From the NCBI RefSeq assembly GCF_032930845.1, contig NZ_CP136758.1, forward strand, positions 186,001 through 250,000: a DNA stretch of 64,000 bases, read 5' to 3'. The DNA is from Parvularcula sp. LCG005. GTDB lineage: Bacteria; Pseudomonadota; Alphaproteobacteria; Caulobacterales; Parvularculaceae. The notes under the pieces were generated by a model. It saw only the letters and a list, made by a program, of their open reading frames with translations, had not been told where the DNA came from and did no database searches. The position numbers and the translations under genes are program-made. This document shows, one piece after another, positions 34,264 to 43,751 of the stretch. Position 1 is the first letter of the stretch. The number at the start of each line of letters is the position of its first letter.

Positions 34264-35601
34264 TTACCGCTGAAAATCATAAAGGGCGCCCAGATCAAGG
34301 ATCTGGGTCAGGGCGTCCAGTGCGGTCCGGCTCTCGATGAGTAATTGAGGGTCGAGAAGGTCGTTGGGGAGGAGTTCCTCCCGGTAATGGGCATCGACCC
34401 AGGCTTCGAGCGCGTCAAGGCGCGCTTCACCAAGAATGACCCCTCCCGCAACGGCTTTTTCTTCCGCCTCCGTCAGAACGACGCGCAGGCGCAGGCAGGC
34501 CGGGCCGCCGCCATTCTTCATGCTCTGTTTGAGGTCGAAGAAATGCGCAGCGCTGATCGGCCCGTTGCCCGCCATAGCACCTTCCAGATAGCGTCTCGTG
34601 CTCTCAGTGGCTTCGGCTTCGCCAGGGAGGATCAGTGCCATTTTGCCGTCAGGCAGGGTCACGAGCTGGGAGTTGAAAAGATACGACGTGATCGCATCTT
34701 CGAGCGGGACATCGCTTTCAGGCACTTCAACGAAGATGGGCTCGAAGCCGAGCGGTTCGGCAAGACGTCGCATCTCGTCAAAGGCAGGGCCGGTCTCTTC
34801 ATAGGCGGCCTCGTGGTAGAACAGTACCGGGCCATTGGTGACGCCGACCACGTCGTTGTGGAATGCGCCGGCCTCGATCGCCCGGCGTGACTGCCGCATG
34901 AAGACGCTGGTCTCAAGCACGCCATGGCGACGCGCGATCGTGTGGCTGGCTTCGTAGGCCTGACGCGGCAGGAAGCGCCAGCTTTCAAGCTTCTCAAATG
35001 CTGATCGGCCGTAGACGAACTGTTCGATGCCTGGCGCGCCGTGTTGTGCGCTCAGGCGACCGTGATTGGCAGCCCCTTCGTCGCCCATCGCGCCACCCAT
35101 GGGGATCGCTTCGTGGTGCGCGAAATGGCGGTCATCGGCAAAGATGGTCTGCAGCGACCGCGCCGTGAACGGATGTTCGATGGACCGGTGGTACATGGCG
35201 GACAGATTGGCAGGCGTAAAATGAACCTTGCCATCTGCGCTGTCCGCAGATGGTGAAACGGTGGCCGCATTGGCGGTCCACATGTTTGACGCGGACGAGA
35301 TGTTGTAGAGGAGGGCAGGCGATACCTTCGCGGCGGCCTCGATCACCGCCTGATCGGTGCCAGTGAAGCCCAGCTGGCGCAGCGCCGGAAGGAAGGGGCG
35401 CTCATGGGGCGGCAGCACGCCTTGGGTCAGGCCCATACGGATCAACGCCCGCATTTTGGACAGACCCTGACGCGCCGCTGCGCGCGGGTTAGAGGCGCTG
35501 CCATAGGACGACATCGAGGCGACATTTCCGACCGACAGGCCACCATAATTATGGGTGGGGCCGACCAGGCCGTCGAAATTGATCTCCTTGGCTGGTGTCA
35601 T
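34264..35601 (-). CDS. astB: N-succinylarginine dihydrolase
   Basis: 445 residues. Hydrolyses N2-succinylarginine to N2-succinylornithine, CO2 and two ammonia in the arginine succinyltransferase (AST) pathway. The protein starts 'EINFDGLVGPTHNYGGLS', and carries 'MWTANAATVSPS' and 'LRLRVVLTEAE', all family blocks; the length is usual. Its ATGA start overlaps the astD stop, so translation is probably coupled. Last gene of astA-astD-astB. Confidence 0.95.
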   Translation of the reverse strand: MTPAKEINFDGLVGPTHNYGGLSVGNVASMSSYGSASNPRAAARQGLSKMRALIRMGLTQGVLPPHERPFLPALRQLGFTGTDQAVIEAAAKVSPALLYNISSASNMWTANAATVSPSADSADGKVHFTPANLSAMYHRSIEHPFTARSLQTIFADDRHFAHHEAIPMGGAMGDEGAANHGRLSAQHGAPGIEQFVYGRSAFEKLESWRFLPRQAYEASHTIARRHGVLETSVFMRQSRRAIEAGAFHNDVVGVTNGPVLFYHEAAYEETGPAFDEMRRLAEPLGFEPIFVEVPESDVPLEDAITSYLFNSQLVTLPDGKMALILPGEAEATESTRRYLEGAMAGNGPISAAHFFDLKQSMKNGGGPACLRLRVVLTEAEEKAVAGGVILGEARLDALEAWVDAHYREELLPNDLLDPQLLIESRTALDALTQILDLGALYDFQR

Positions 35602-37058
35602 TTCACCAGTCCCGGCATGGCGGCGTCATCGTTCAGCGCACCTTCCTGCACCATGCTGGCCATGGGCCAGGCGCAATAGTCCGCCGCGTAATAGCCCGCT
35701 GGCCGATGATTGCCGGAAAGGCCTGGACCGCCGAAGGGGGCCTTGCCGGAGGCGCCGGTTGTCTGGCGGTTCCAATTTACAATGCCTGCATCGATCTGGT
35801 CGGCAAAGCGGTGCCAGAGCTGCTCGTCATCGGATAACAGACCTGCGGACAGGCCAAATCGCGTATCATTGGCCTTGGCGATGGCGTCATCAAATGTCTT
35901 TGTCCGGAACACCTGCAGCAAGGGGCCAAACACTTCTTCGTCGCGAACTTCTCGGCATCGGGTCGTGTCGATCAGCCCCGGCGTGACATAGGCCGATCCC
36001 TGATCAAGACGCAGGCTGGGGCGAACCGCTTCGCCGCCATGGAAGAGCAATTCTTCCTGGGCCTTCAGGATGGCGTCGGCAGCCTTTGAATGCACCACCG
36101 GTCCGATAAATGGCTGCGGGTCCGCGTCTGGCCGGTCAACGGCCAGTCTTGAAATAAGGCTGGCCACCGCGTCGATGATCCGGTCACCAGCGGCGCCGTG
36201 CGGGACGATCAGGCGGCGAGCGCAGGTACAGCGCTGACCTGAGGTAATGAACGCTGACCGGGCAATGACCGTGGCGGCGCTTTCCGCGTCGGCCACGTCC
36301 CATGCTATAAGCGGGTTGTTGCCGCCCAGTTCCAGCGCCAGAATTTTGTCCGGATGCCCCGCTAATGTGCGGTGGATGGCAAGGCCCGCTTTCACGCCGC
36401 CCGTGAACAGGACGCCGCGTGTGCGTTTGTCTTCGATGAGTTGACCGGCTTCTGCTGCGCCGCCCTGCACAAGATTGATGACGCCCGGCGGCAGACCGGC
36501 TTCTTCCCACCAGCCGACCATGGCCTGCGCCACCGCAGGGGTGATCTCGCTTGGCTTGAAGACAATCGTGTTCCCGGCAATCAGTGCGGGGATGATATGC
36601 CCGTTGGGCAGGTGGCCCGGAAAGTTGAACGGCCCGATCACCACCATCACGCCGTGCGGACGATGGGTGAGGCGGATCGCGCCTTCGTTCCGCGTTGGCG
36701 TCCGTTCGTGATAGGCCTCGATCGAAATGGCGGCTTTGCCGGCAATGGCGCCAGCCTCGGTTCGCGCATCCCACAGGGCCTTACCCATTTCGTCAGAAAT
36801 GAGCTTTGCCATCTCCTCCTGCCGCTCCTTGGCGATGGCGGCATAGCGTTCAATAATCGCGAACCGCTCCTCAACGCTTAACCGGCGCCAGCTGCCAAAG
36901 GCCGAGTGCGCCGCAGCCAGGGCGCTCTCCAATTGGGCTTCGCTCGCCTGCGCGCCCTGCCAGATCGGTTCTCCATTGGCGGGATTGGTAGAGGTCAGGG
37001 GCGCCCCTTGTCCATCCGTCCACGATCCATCGATGAATAGCTTTCCATCCTGCTTCAC
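35598..37058 (-). CDS. astD: N-succinylglutamate-5-semialdehyde dehydrogenase
   Basis: 486 residues, NAD-dependent aldehyde dehydrogenase of the AST pathway. Seen: 'GPFNFPGHLPNGHIIPAL' (NAD-binding region), 'LELGGNNPLIA' with the general-base Glu, and catalytic Cys in 'GQRCTCARR'. The GTG start has AAAGGA upstream. It sits 3 bases after astA and overlaps astB by 4. Confidence 0.95.
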   Translation of the reverse strand: MKQDGKLFIDGSWTDGQGAPLTSTNPANGEPIWQGAQASEAQLESALAAAHSAFGSWRRLSVEERFAIIERYAAIAKERQEEMAKLISDEMGKALWDARTEAGAIAGKAAISIEAYHERTPTRNEGAIRLTHRPHGVMVVIGPFNFPGHLPNGHIIPALIAGNTIVFKPSEITPAVAQAMVGWWEEAGLPPGVINLVQGGAAEAGQLIEDKRTRGVLFTGGVKAGLAIHRTLAGHPDKILALELGGNNPLIAWDVADAESAATVIARSAFITSGQRCTCARRLIVPHGAAGDRIIDAVASLISRLAVDRPDADPQPFIGPVVHSKAADAILKAQEELLFHGGEAVRPSLRLDQGSAYVTPGLIDTTRCREVRDEEVFGPLLQVFRTKTFDDAIAKANDTRFGLSAGLLSDDEQLWHRFADQIDAGIVNWNRQTTGASGKAPFGGPGLSGNHRPAGYYAADYCAWPMASMVQEGALNDDAAMPGLVK

Positions 37059-37061
37059 GGC

Positions 37062-38087
37062 TTATCCTTTCAAGGGGGCGGCGATCACGCTTTGCCCATT
37101 GGCAAGGTTCGCGCGCCGCGCGATTTCGGGGGGAATGACAACGGTCTGGCCCGTTGGATGTCCCATTCCCATCGTGACCACATAGGGCTGGTCCCCTTGG
37201 GCGGCGACCATGAACGGCACAGCGCCGTCAATGTGGCTGGCATCGGCCTTGACCGTCAGTGTGCGTTTGGACTGCTTGCGGACCGTCCGAATGTCGGAGA
37301 GGTCAGTTTCAATACTTGGCCCACCGTCGAAGATATCGACGCATCGGGTCCATTTGAAGCCTTCTGAGGACAACAGGTTCAGCGCGTGGTTCGATGTCCG
37401 GTGGGGTTTGCCGATGATGTCCTGGCAGCTCTGGGGCAGGAGCGAGACATAGATCGGAAATTTCGGCATCAGGTGAGAGATGAAGCGGAAGTCATTGGCG
37501 GACTGCCGATCGGCCTCTTCAAAGCTCGTGTTGAAAAACTTGGCGGCGATGTGCTCCCAGAACGGGCAGGTGCCATCCTCCTCAAAATGTCCCCGGATCT
37601 CCGCCATGACCTTGTCGCTGAACCGGCTAGGGTTCATGCCCAGATACATGAAGCGCGACAGGGACAGGAAGCGGCCAGCGCCCTTGCCGCGCGCCCGCGC
37701 GGCCACAAGCAGCGTGCCAACTTCGGTATAGCCGTGAAAATCATTGACCAGGAAAAGGATGTCGGTGCTGGCGGTCAGGTTCATTTCCGGTGCCTGGGTC
37801 GCCAGATGGGACAGGCGGTAGGAATAGAACGGCCGGTCTTCGCCCAGATTTGGAAATATGCAGGCCATGCCGGCTGCGCCTTCTTCGTCTTCCATCACGA
37901 AGAAAAAGACGTCACGGGCGCTGGCACGTCCTTTACCGGCAAAGGCGGCGATGGAGGCGTTGATCCGTTCGGCCATGGCGTCCTCGCCCTGGGGCACCGT
38001 GGTCATGCCCGTACCCGCCTCCTTGGCGAGTGCCACGAGAGACGGCAGGTCATCTTCACGGGCGGGACGAATGATGAATGGGCTCAT
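37062..38087 (-). CDS. astA: Arginine N-succinyltransferase
   Basis: 341 residues. Transfers succinate from succinyl-CoA to arginine, the first step of the AST pathway. The N-terminal 'FIIRPAREDDLPSLVALA' and later 'SPFYSYRLS'-like and 'RGKGAGRFLSLSRFMYLG' blocks are typical of AstA. First gene of astA-astD-astB; astC and astE are not in the window (an ArgD-type aminotransferase often replaces AstC). An AT-rich divergent region of about 290 bases lies upstream. Confidence 0.94.
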   Translation of the reverse strand: MSPFIIRPAREDDLPSLVALAKEAGTGMTTVPQGEDAMAERINASIAAFAGKGRASARDVFFFVMEDEEGAAGMACIFPNLGEDRPFYSYRLSHLATQAPEMNLTASTDILFLVNDFHGYTEVGTLLVAARARGKGAGRFLSLSRFMYLGMNPSRFSDKVMAEIRGHFEEDGTCPFWEHIAAKFFNTSFEEADRQSANDFRFISHLMPKFPIYVSLLPQSCQDIIGKPHRTSNHALNLLSSEGFKWTRCVDIFDGGPSIETDLSDIRTVRKQSKRTLTVKADASHIDGAVPFMVAAQGDQPYVVTMGMGHPTGQTVVIPPEIARRANLANGQSVIAAPLKG

Positions 38088-38307
38088 GAACCTGCATACT
38101 CCATAAAGATATCGGCGACCGCCAGCGCGGGCTTTATCGTTTCACCCGGTACGACCTGAACGGCGTCTTGCCAACCCGCCCGATGTACGCTGTCACGCGC
38201 CTTCGTGACAGAGTTGGATTCACAAATACTGCCGTTAACCTGTATTAACGAAATAAATGCTCTTATTCCCATTTTGGCGCATGAAACGCCGCTCGCGCCT
38301 CTTTGAA

Positions 38308-38322
38308 TTAACCTTTTATTAA
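38308..38322 (+). promoter_or_regulatory. Perfect CtrA-type site upstream of the methyltransferase gene
   Basis: TTAA-CCTTTTA-TTAA is an exact match to the CtrA consensus TTAA-N7-TTAA. It lies 60 bases before the methyltransferase start, in the astA/methyltransferase divergent gap. Binding is inferred. Confidence 0.6.
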
Positions 38323-38325
38323 GAT

Positions 38326-38337
38326 AGCTTCGAAGCT
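38326..38337. promoter_or_regulatory. 12-bp perfect palindrome next to the CtrA-type site
   Basis: AGCTTCGAAGCT is fully self-complementary and begins 4 bases after the CtrA-type site. It may be an operator for another regulator or may be chance. Confidence 0.35.
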
Positions 38338-38381
38338 GCCAAATATACTTTTTGTTTGCATGTTGTGAGGGGCCGGTTGCG

Positions 38382-39815
38382 ATGACCAAACATTATACAG
38401 AATTGACGGGTGCGATAGGTGAGCGCATCCAGTTCGGTGCCCAGCGCCATGCTGCGGACGCCTATTTTCACAAAGCGGCGCCGGTCGTGCGGATCGCGGG
38501 CGTGGCGTACACGCTTAGCGAAATCAGCGCCCTGGGCTTCAGTGTCCTCAGTACAGAGACAGTATCGGCGCCGGATGGTGTGGATTCCGTCGAGGTCTGG
38601 TTTGAGCAGGGCGACAGCGTTCTGGCCACAGCGGAGATCTTGCGCCCGGGCGCGGCGGTGGATGGCGTTGTCGAATGCCGGTTCTTTGACCGTGCGATCG
38701 ATCTGGAGGCGCTGGCACATGACAATGCAGCAGCGGTTGCAACGATGCGCGTGCTGCGACCGCGGCTGGAACGCAGCAGCGTTCCCACAGGCTACAAGAT
38801 TTTCTGCGCAGATCTTCTGGATTCCCTCGCGTCCTATCGGCGTGAGATCGAGGAGGAACTGGCACCGTTCGACCACGCCCTCAGTGCTGATGAACGTCGG
38901 GTTCTTGATCGTGAGCTTGAGGTAGCGGTCAAGGCGAATTGGGCTGAGTTCATCCTGCGAGGCAACGCACTTGTACTGCCCTACAAGAACGATCCGGAGA
39001 TGCGAAAGGCGCTCAAGCGGTACACAGAAAATCTCGTAACGCCAGAGCTCTGCCGGGCCGATCTGCAGCGCCGCTGTTTCGAAAAACCGATGGGTTATCC
39101 TGGCGATTTCCAGATCATGAACATGTTCTATGATCATCAGCCGGTCGGTGCAGGGCCCTATGAGCGGTTTCTCTACCTGCTGGGACTGATTGCAGGCGCA
39201 CCGATCGCCGGGCGCATGCGGTCGCTGACAGATGAGCTGTCATTGCTGGCAAACGATCATCCGGAGCAGGACCATTTCCATGTGATGAGCATTGGGTCGG
39301 GGCCAGCGCGTGAATATACGGACTTCTTCTCGACCGGCGCCCATCTGGGAAAGGGATATTCACTTACTCTGGTCGACCCTGAAAGCTTGGCGCTCGACTA
39401 TGCGATCAAGTCTATCTATTCAAGCGTGAAGACCGGCGTCTCCTCGATCATGGTTTCGGGGATGAATACGTCGTTCACGGAAATGTTGCGGCCGGGCAGT
39501 ACATTCCGTCACCTGCCGCCACAGGACTTCATCTATTCGGCCGGGCTGACGGACTATCTGAATACGAAACTGACCCGGATGATGGTCAGCAAGCTTTATG
39601 AGCACCTCAAGCCTGGCGGCACGGTCCTGATCGGCAACGTGAATGACAGCCCGACGGGCATGTACTGGTCGGCCGAATATGCGCTCGACTGGACGATGTA
39701 TTTCCGCAATGAGCAGGAAATGCGGGAAATCGCCGACGGCCTGCCAGGCATTCATGAACTGACGCTCGATCAGAGTGGCGCGTACTGGATCCTGAAGCTG
39801 AAAAAGCCGGCTTAA
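38382..39815 (+). CDS. SAM-dependent methyltransferase (3-OH-PAME-synthase-like) with PilZ-like N-terminal domain
   Basis: 477 residues from ATG 38382 (GAGGGG 9 bases upstream). The first 100 or so residues are beta-rich and PilZ-like: 'LSEISALGFSVLS' resembles the D/NxSxxG motif with Glu first. A helical middle follows, with 'CFEKPMGYPGDFQIMNMFYD' (about 228-247), a block I know from proteins annotated as extracellular-factor 3-hydroxypalmitate methyl ester synthases (PhcB-like). The C-terminal class I methyltransferase fold has 'VMSIGSGPAREYTDF' (SAM loop) and 'LKPGGTVLIGNV'. It is convergent with a membrane histidine kinase. The signalling role is inferred. Confidence 0.6.
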   Translation: MTKHYTELTGAIGERIQFGAQRHAADAYFHKAAPVVRIAGVAYTLSEISALGFSVLSTETVSAPDGVDSVEVWFEQGDSVLATAEILRPGAAVDGVVECRFFDRAIDLEALAHDNAAAVATMRVLRPRLERSSVPTGYKIFCADLLDSLASYRREIEEELAPFDHALSADERRVLDRELEVAVKANWAEFILRGNALVLPYKNDPEMRKALKRYTENLVTPELCRADLQRRCFEKPMGYPGDFQIMNMFYDHQPVGAGPYERFLYLLGLIAGAPIAGRMRSLTDELSLLANDHPEQDHFHVMSIGSGPAREYTDFFSTGAHLGKGYSLTLVDPESLALDYAIKSIYSSVKTGVSSIMVSGMNTSFTEMLRPGSTFRHLPPQDFIYSAGLTDYLNTKLTRMMVSKLYEHLKPGGTVLIGNVNDSPTGMYWSAEYALDWTMYFRNEQEMREIADGLPGIHELTLDQSGAYWILKLKKPA

Positions 39816-41137
39816 GCCACGCGCCGGCGGCGGCTCTGTGTTGCCGGCGCCGCTTTTTCTTCTGTACGCGGAAGAATAATCTGGGCCAGCGAGCCGACAT
39901 CCGGGATGCTGGCGAAGGTCATTTTTGCACCGCCCACCTGCATCAGGGAGCGGGCCAGCGAGACGCCGATGCCCAGCTTGTCGCCGCCCATATTGCGGAA
40001 GTTTTCCGTCCTGTTCAGCGCATCACGTACACGGTTGATCTCGCTTTCCGCAATGCCTGGACCGTCGTCCTGGATCGACAGCACCACATATTGGGCGTGA
40101 TCCTGCGACGTGATCGAGATGCAACTGCCCGGCGGGCTATACCGCACCGCATTGTCGATCAGTTCGTCGAGCCCGCGAATGACATGGCGGGGATCGACGC
40201 TGATCGGCGTTTCTGAACAGTCGATGCGGATGACGGTCTGCTTCTCGCGCGCCGTCTGCTCATGACGATAGACCGCTTCGCGAACCAGACGGTGAGCGGA
40301 TGTTTTTTGTGGCTGGCTCGGCAATAGGCCGCCTTCGGCGCGCGTATAGTCAAGAATGCGCTGGCTCTGATGGGACAGAACCGTACCGGCCCGGTGGATT
40401 TCGGCGGCGAAGCCGGTGACGTCGGCCGCACCGTCGGGCAGATCGCGGGATTGCTCGATGATCTGGGCATATCCGATGATCTGGTGCAGTGGCGTCTTCA
40501 CCACGTGGCCAAGCACGTTCAGCAGCGCGTTCTTGCGTTTCAGGTCTTCCTGCGCACCATCAGCCATGGCGCGCAGCTGCGTGTAGTACGTTTCCTTGTC
40601 GCGATACTGAATATACTCGATGCGCCGGTTCTGCTCGAGGTGGTAATTGGCCAGCGCACAGCTGACGAACGTGCCCACAAGGAAGAAATGACCGGCAAAA
40701 AGGTCGATCGTGTCGGCGAACTGATAGGTCGCGATATAGAAAGACAGGTAGATAAAGGCGAGCAGCGCGCTGCAGACGTGAAAATGCAGCCGGCCAATGG
40801 CGGCGAACACGACCGCGACGTGGAGAAAGCCCACATAATAGGGCGGGCTGACGGTGCCGATCTCATAAATCATCCACGCCACCGAAAGGGTGACGCCGAT
40901 GACCCCCAGAACACCCAGGGTCATCATGTGGCGGCGGCCGGTCGGCGTGTAGCTGATGGCGCAAAGCAGGATGTTGAAAAGCGCGCTGATCAGTCGAAGG
41001 GTGATGGTCAGCGGCGCAATAGAGCCCAGCGTATAATAATCGAGGAAACTGTAGATCATGTGGATGGCTGCGCCCGAGAAGATGAGCAGCCGGTCCGTCT
41101 CGATATTCCGCTCTAGCGAATAGTCGTCATAAGCCAT
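39812..41137 (-). CDS. Membrane histidine kinase
   Basis: 441 residues from ATG 41137. About 25 N-terminal residues precede six or so membrane helices (about 18-175), with no large periplasmic domain. HisKA follows, with 'GHVVKTPLHQIIGY' and phosphoacceptor His211. HATPase_c comes next ('DELIDNAVRYSP', 'IQDDGPGIAESE', 'KLGIGVSLARSL'). All catalytic boxes are present. The layout (membrane sensor directly fused to the kinase core) is like CqsS/LqsS/PhcS-type receptors. It overlaps the convergent methyltransferase by 4 bases. Longer starts up to TTG 41236 are possible. Confidence 0.85.
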   Translation of the reverse strand: MAYDDYSLERNIETDRLLIFSGAAIHMIYSFLDYYTLGSIAPLTITLRLISALFNILLCAISYTPTGRRHMMTLGVLGVIGVTLSVAWMIYEIGTVSPPYYVGFLHVAVVFAAIGRLHFHVCSALLAFIYLSFYIATYQFADTIDLFAGHFFLVGTFVSCALANYHLEQNRRIEYIQYRDKETYYTQLRAMADGAQEDLKRKNALLNVLGHVVKTPLHQIIGYAQIIEQSRDLPDGAADVTGFAAEIHRAGTVLSHQSQRILDYTRAEGGLLPSQPQKTSAHRLVREAVYRHEQTAREKQTVIRIDCSETPISVDPRHVIRGLDELIDNAVRYSPPGSCISITSQDHAQYVVLSIQDDGPGIAESEINRVRDALNRTENFRNMGGDKLGIGVSLARSLMQVGGAKMTFASIPDVGSLAQIILPRTEEKAAPATQSRRRRVA

Positions 41138-41268
41138 TTCCAGGTCGCGGTTTTTGAACCGAGCGGACCATGGGCTGATAGCGGCTTTCGCAGAAGAGGG
41201 GCCTGTCGCGATCACAATGTCCAGACCGTAACCCAACTAGGTTAAAAATCTGGACCTCGTGCTCATGC

Positions 41269-42378
41269 TCAGATGAATTCCCGTGCATCGCGGTATGGCA
41301 GACTCAGTGCCTCGGCCACCGCGTTGTGGGTGATATGGCCGTCAGCGACATTGAGGCCGTGGCGCAGGTGAACATTGCGCTCAAGGGCGGTCTTGGTGCC
41401 AAGGCCTGCCAACTGGATCACGTAAGGCAGGGTGCGGTTGGACAGGGCATAGGTCGAGGTGCGCGGCACGGCGCCGGGCATGTTGGCGACGCAATAGTGG
41501 ACAATGTCGTCGACCACATAAGACGGGTTGTCGTGGGTCGTCGGCTTGGAGGTCTCGAAGCAGCCGCCTTGGTCGATGGCGATGTCGACGAGCACGGCGC
41601 CTTTTTTCATCGTGCTCAGCATCTCGCGTGACACGAGCTTGGGTGCGGCCGCGCCGGGGACGAGCACCGCGCCGATTACGAGGTCAGCGGTTTTCACGGC
41701 ATCGGCGATGGCACCGGTGGTGGAATAGACGGTCTGAACCTCGTTCTTGAACAGCGCATCAAGTTCCTGCAGGCGATCGATGGAACGGTCGAAAATCGTG
41801 ACATGGGCGTGCAGGCCGACCGCCATCTGTGCGGCATTGAAGCCTGATGTCCCGCCGCCGATGATGATGACTTCCGCGGCGCCAACGCCCGGAACACCGC
41901 CCAGCAACATGCCGCGCCCGCCATTGGATTTCTGCAGGCAGTTGGCCCCGACCTGCACCGCCATACGACCGGCCACCTCACTCATCGGCTTCAGCAGGGG
42001 AAGGCCACCGGCATCATCAGTCACCGTTTCATAGGCAATCGCATAGGCCCCGCTTTTCATCAGCGCTTCGGCCTGCGGCTTGTCGGCGGCCAGATGCAGA
42101 TAGGTGAACAGGGTCTGGCCACGGGAGAGCAGGGCACATTCGTGCAGCTGGGGTTCCTTGACCTTGATGATCAGATCAGCCTCGAAGGCGGCTTCGGCTG
42201 TCGGCACGATCTGGGCGCCAGCTGCGACATATTGGTCATCCGTGAAATCAATGCCTTCACCGGCGCCTGTCTGCACGACCACTTCATGGCCCAATCGAAC
42301 AAGTTCCAGAACGCTCTCTGGCGTCAACCCGACCCGATGCTCCAGGGTTTTGATTTCTTTTGGTAATCCAATGCGCAT
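41269..42378 (-). CDS. ald: Alanine dehydrogenase
   Basis: 369 residues, NAD-dependent conversion of L-alanine to pyruvate and ammonia. The start '[20 protein letters not shown]' is the classic Ald N-terminus, then '[15 protein letters not shown]', '[19 protein letters not shown]' (NAD-binding loop) and '[18 protein letters not shown]'. Length is usual. It is divergent from rpoH. Confidence 0.95.
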   Translation of the reverse strand: MRIGLPKEIKTLEHRVGLTPESVLELVRLGHEVVVQTGAGEGIDFTDDQYVAAGAQIVPTAEAAFEADLIIKVKEPQLHECALLSRGQTLFTYLHLAADKPQAEALMKSGAYAIAYETVTDDAGGLPLLKPMSEVAGRMAVQVGANCLQKSNGGRGMLLGGVPGVGAAEVIIIGGGTSGFNAAQMAVGLHAHVTIFDRSIDRLQELDALFKNEVQTVYSTTGAIADAVKTADLVIGAVLVPGAAAPKLVSREMLSTMKKGAVLVDIAIDQGGCFETSKPTTHDNPSYVVDDIVHYCVANMPGAVPRTSTYALSNRTLPYVIQLAGLGTKTALERNVHLRHGLNVADGHITHNAVAEALSLPYRDAREFI

Positions 42379-42520
42379 GACGGTACCTTCTGTTGTCGAA
42401 GCCAGGGCCGCAGCCCGTCAAATGGGAACTTCACCGGCTAGTCGCTCGCTATGTATTTGTCACGAGTGAAATCATATTGCCGGAATGAATCGCGGAACCA
42501 TATGACTGGTCCTCAGTTTC

Positions 42521-42554
42521 CCTTGGGTGCATGTCGTGAAGCGCTCGCCCAAGG
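42521..42554 (+). promoter_or_regulatory. Hairpin covering the rpoH ribosome binding site (candidate RNA thermometer)
   Basis: CCTTGGGTG (42521-42529) can pair with CGCCCAAGG (42546-42554), one G-U pair, around a 16-base loop. The right arm contains most of the AAGGA Shine-Dalgarno (42551-42555) that lies 7 bases before the ATG. Such a structure would block translation until melted. This is a base-pairing prediction by eye, not folded by program. Confidence 0.45.
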
Positions 42555-42562
42555 ACTGAAAA

Positions 42563-43414
42563 ATGGCTTTTGATGCTGATACCTATCTCAGAACAACCAT
42601 CCGGACAGCGATGTCCGCACCGTTGCTTTCGATCGATGAAGAGCAGGAGCTGACGCGCCGTTGGCACGAAGAGAATGACAAGGACGCGCTGGGGCAGCTG
42701 ACCAACGCGCATATGCGCATGGCGGTCTCAACGGCCATCAAATTTCGAGGCTACGGTCTGCCACTTGCCGACCTGATCCAGGAAGGCGCTATTGGCCTTC
42801 TCGAAGCTGCCAAGCGTTTTGATCCAGGCCGCGAAGTCCGCTTCTGCACCTATGCCGGCTGGTGGATCCGGGCCTCTATGCAGGACTACATCCTGCGCAA
42901 CTGGTCCATCGTACGCGTCGGGTCCAAATCGGCCCACAAAACCGTATTCTTCAATCTCAGCCGCATCCGTTCGATGATTGAGCAGTCAGACACGGCGCCG
43001 CGTATTGCCCGCGCGAAGGCCGCTGAGCGGTTCCGCGTCAGTGAAGACGATATCGAGTTCATGACATCCCGCCTGGGTCGCCGCGACCAGTCTCTCAACG
43101 CCATGTTGAGCGAAGACGGTGAGACCGAACGTCAGGAGCTTATCCCCGACGAACGCGTCACGCCCGATGAGGCTGCGGAAGTGTCTGTGGATGACGACAA
43201 GCGCCGCGTCATTGTCGGCGGGGCGATGTCAGATCTGAATGACCGGGAACGGTTCATTATTGAGCAGCGCTTCTTCCAGGACGACAAAGTGACGCTGTCC
43301 GACCTTGGCGTTCAACTCAGTCTGTCCAAGGAGCGGGTCCGCCAGATCGAAAAACAGGCCATGACCAAGCTGCGGACCACCTTGCAACAGCATGTGCCGA
43401 TGGGTGGGCTCTGA
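42563..43414 (+). CDS. rpoH: RpoH-family sigma factor (sigma-32)
   Basis: 283 residues. Region 2 has 'LIQEGAIGLLEAAKRFDPGREVRFCTYAGWWIRASMQDYIL' in part (about residues 72-112), with 'RNWSIVRVGSKSAHKTVFF', the RpoH box. Region 4 has 'LSDLGVQLSLSKERVRQIE' (helix-turn-helix). It directs RNA polymerase to heat-shock promoters. Alphaproteobacteria often carry two RpoH proteins, and which one this is cannot be decided. It is divergent from ald; a hairpin may control translation. Confidence 0.92.
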   Translation: MAFDADTYLRTTIRTAMSAPLLSIDEEQELTRRWHEENDKDALGQLTNAHMRMAVSTAIKFRGYGLPLADLIQEGAIGLLEAAKRFDPGREVRFCTYAGWWIRASMQDYILRNWSIVRVGSKSAHKTVFFNLSRIRSMIEQSDTAPRIARAKAAERFRVSEDDIEFMTSRLGRRDQSLNAMLSEDGETERQELIPDERVTPDEAAEVSVDDDKRRVIVGGAMSDLNDRERFIIEQRFFQDDKVTLSDLGVQLSLSKERVRQIEKQAMTKLRTTLQQHVPMGGL

Positions 43415-43751
43415 AGCGATTGGCGACGCCAACTCTCTGAATTAGAACAGGGTTTCTGCGGCACGCCGCTTAGCGGACGCCATTAGCACTAATATTTATC
43501 GCCAAATGCGTTCGCCAGTCGGCCGAGTTCTGCTATTTGGCGGCCAGTTTCGCCCATACCGATGGTATTGTGCACCGCGATGTTTATGCAACAGGCGGGG
43601 CACATTAATCGTGTTTATCGGCAAAAAAGGTGGGAACTCTTCTTCCATCTCACGGGTTAGGCGTCTATGTACTAACCGGGTTGTCATGTGTTGGCAGCGG
43701 GAAGCCTCGCCTCGCCATCTGCTATATCTATCGTACCTTTAGGAGGGGATG
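43415..43751. other. 337-base non-coding region before the OmpA-family porin gene
   Basis: I find no convincing gene here. It contains a perfect 8-bp inverted repeat (CGCCAAAT at 43500-43507 and ATTTGGCG at 43535-43542), and ends with AGGAGGGG just before the porin ATG. A long 5' leader and the promoter(s) of the porin gene probably lie here. Confidence 0.5.

Noticed and set aside
43496-43687. 63-codon open frame in the gap before the porin gene
   Set aside because: No RBS, odd composition and no similarity I can name; it overlaps the inverted repeat.
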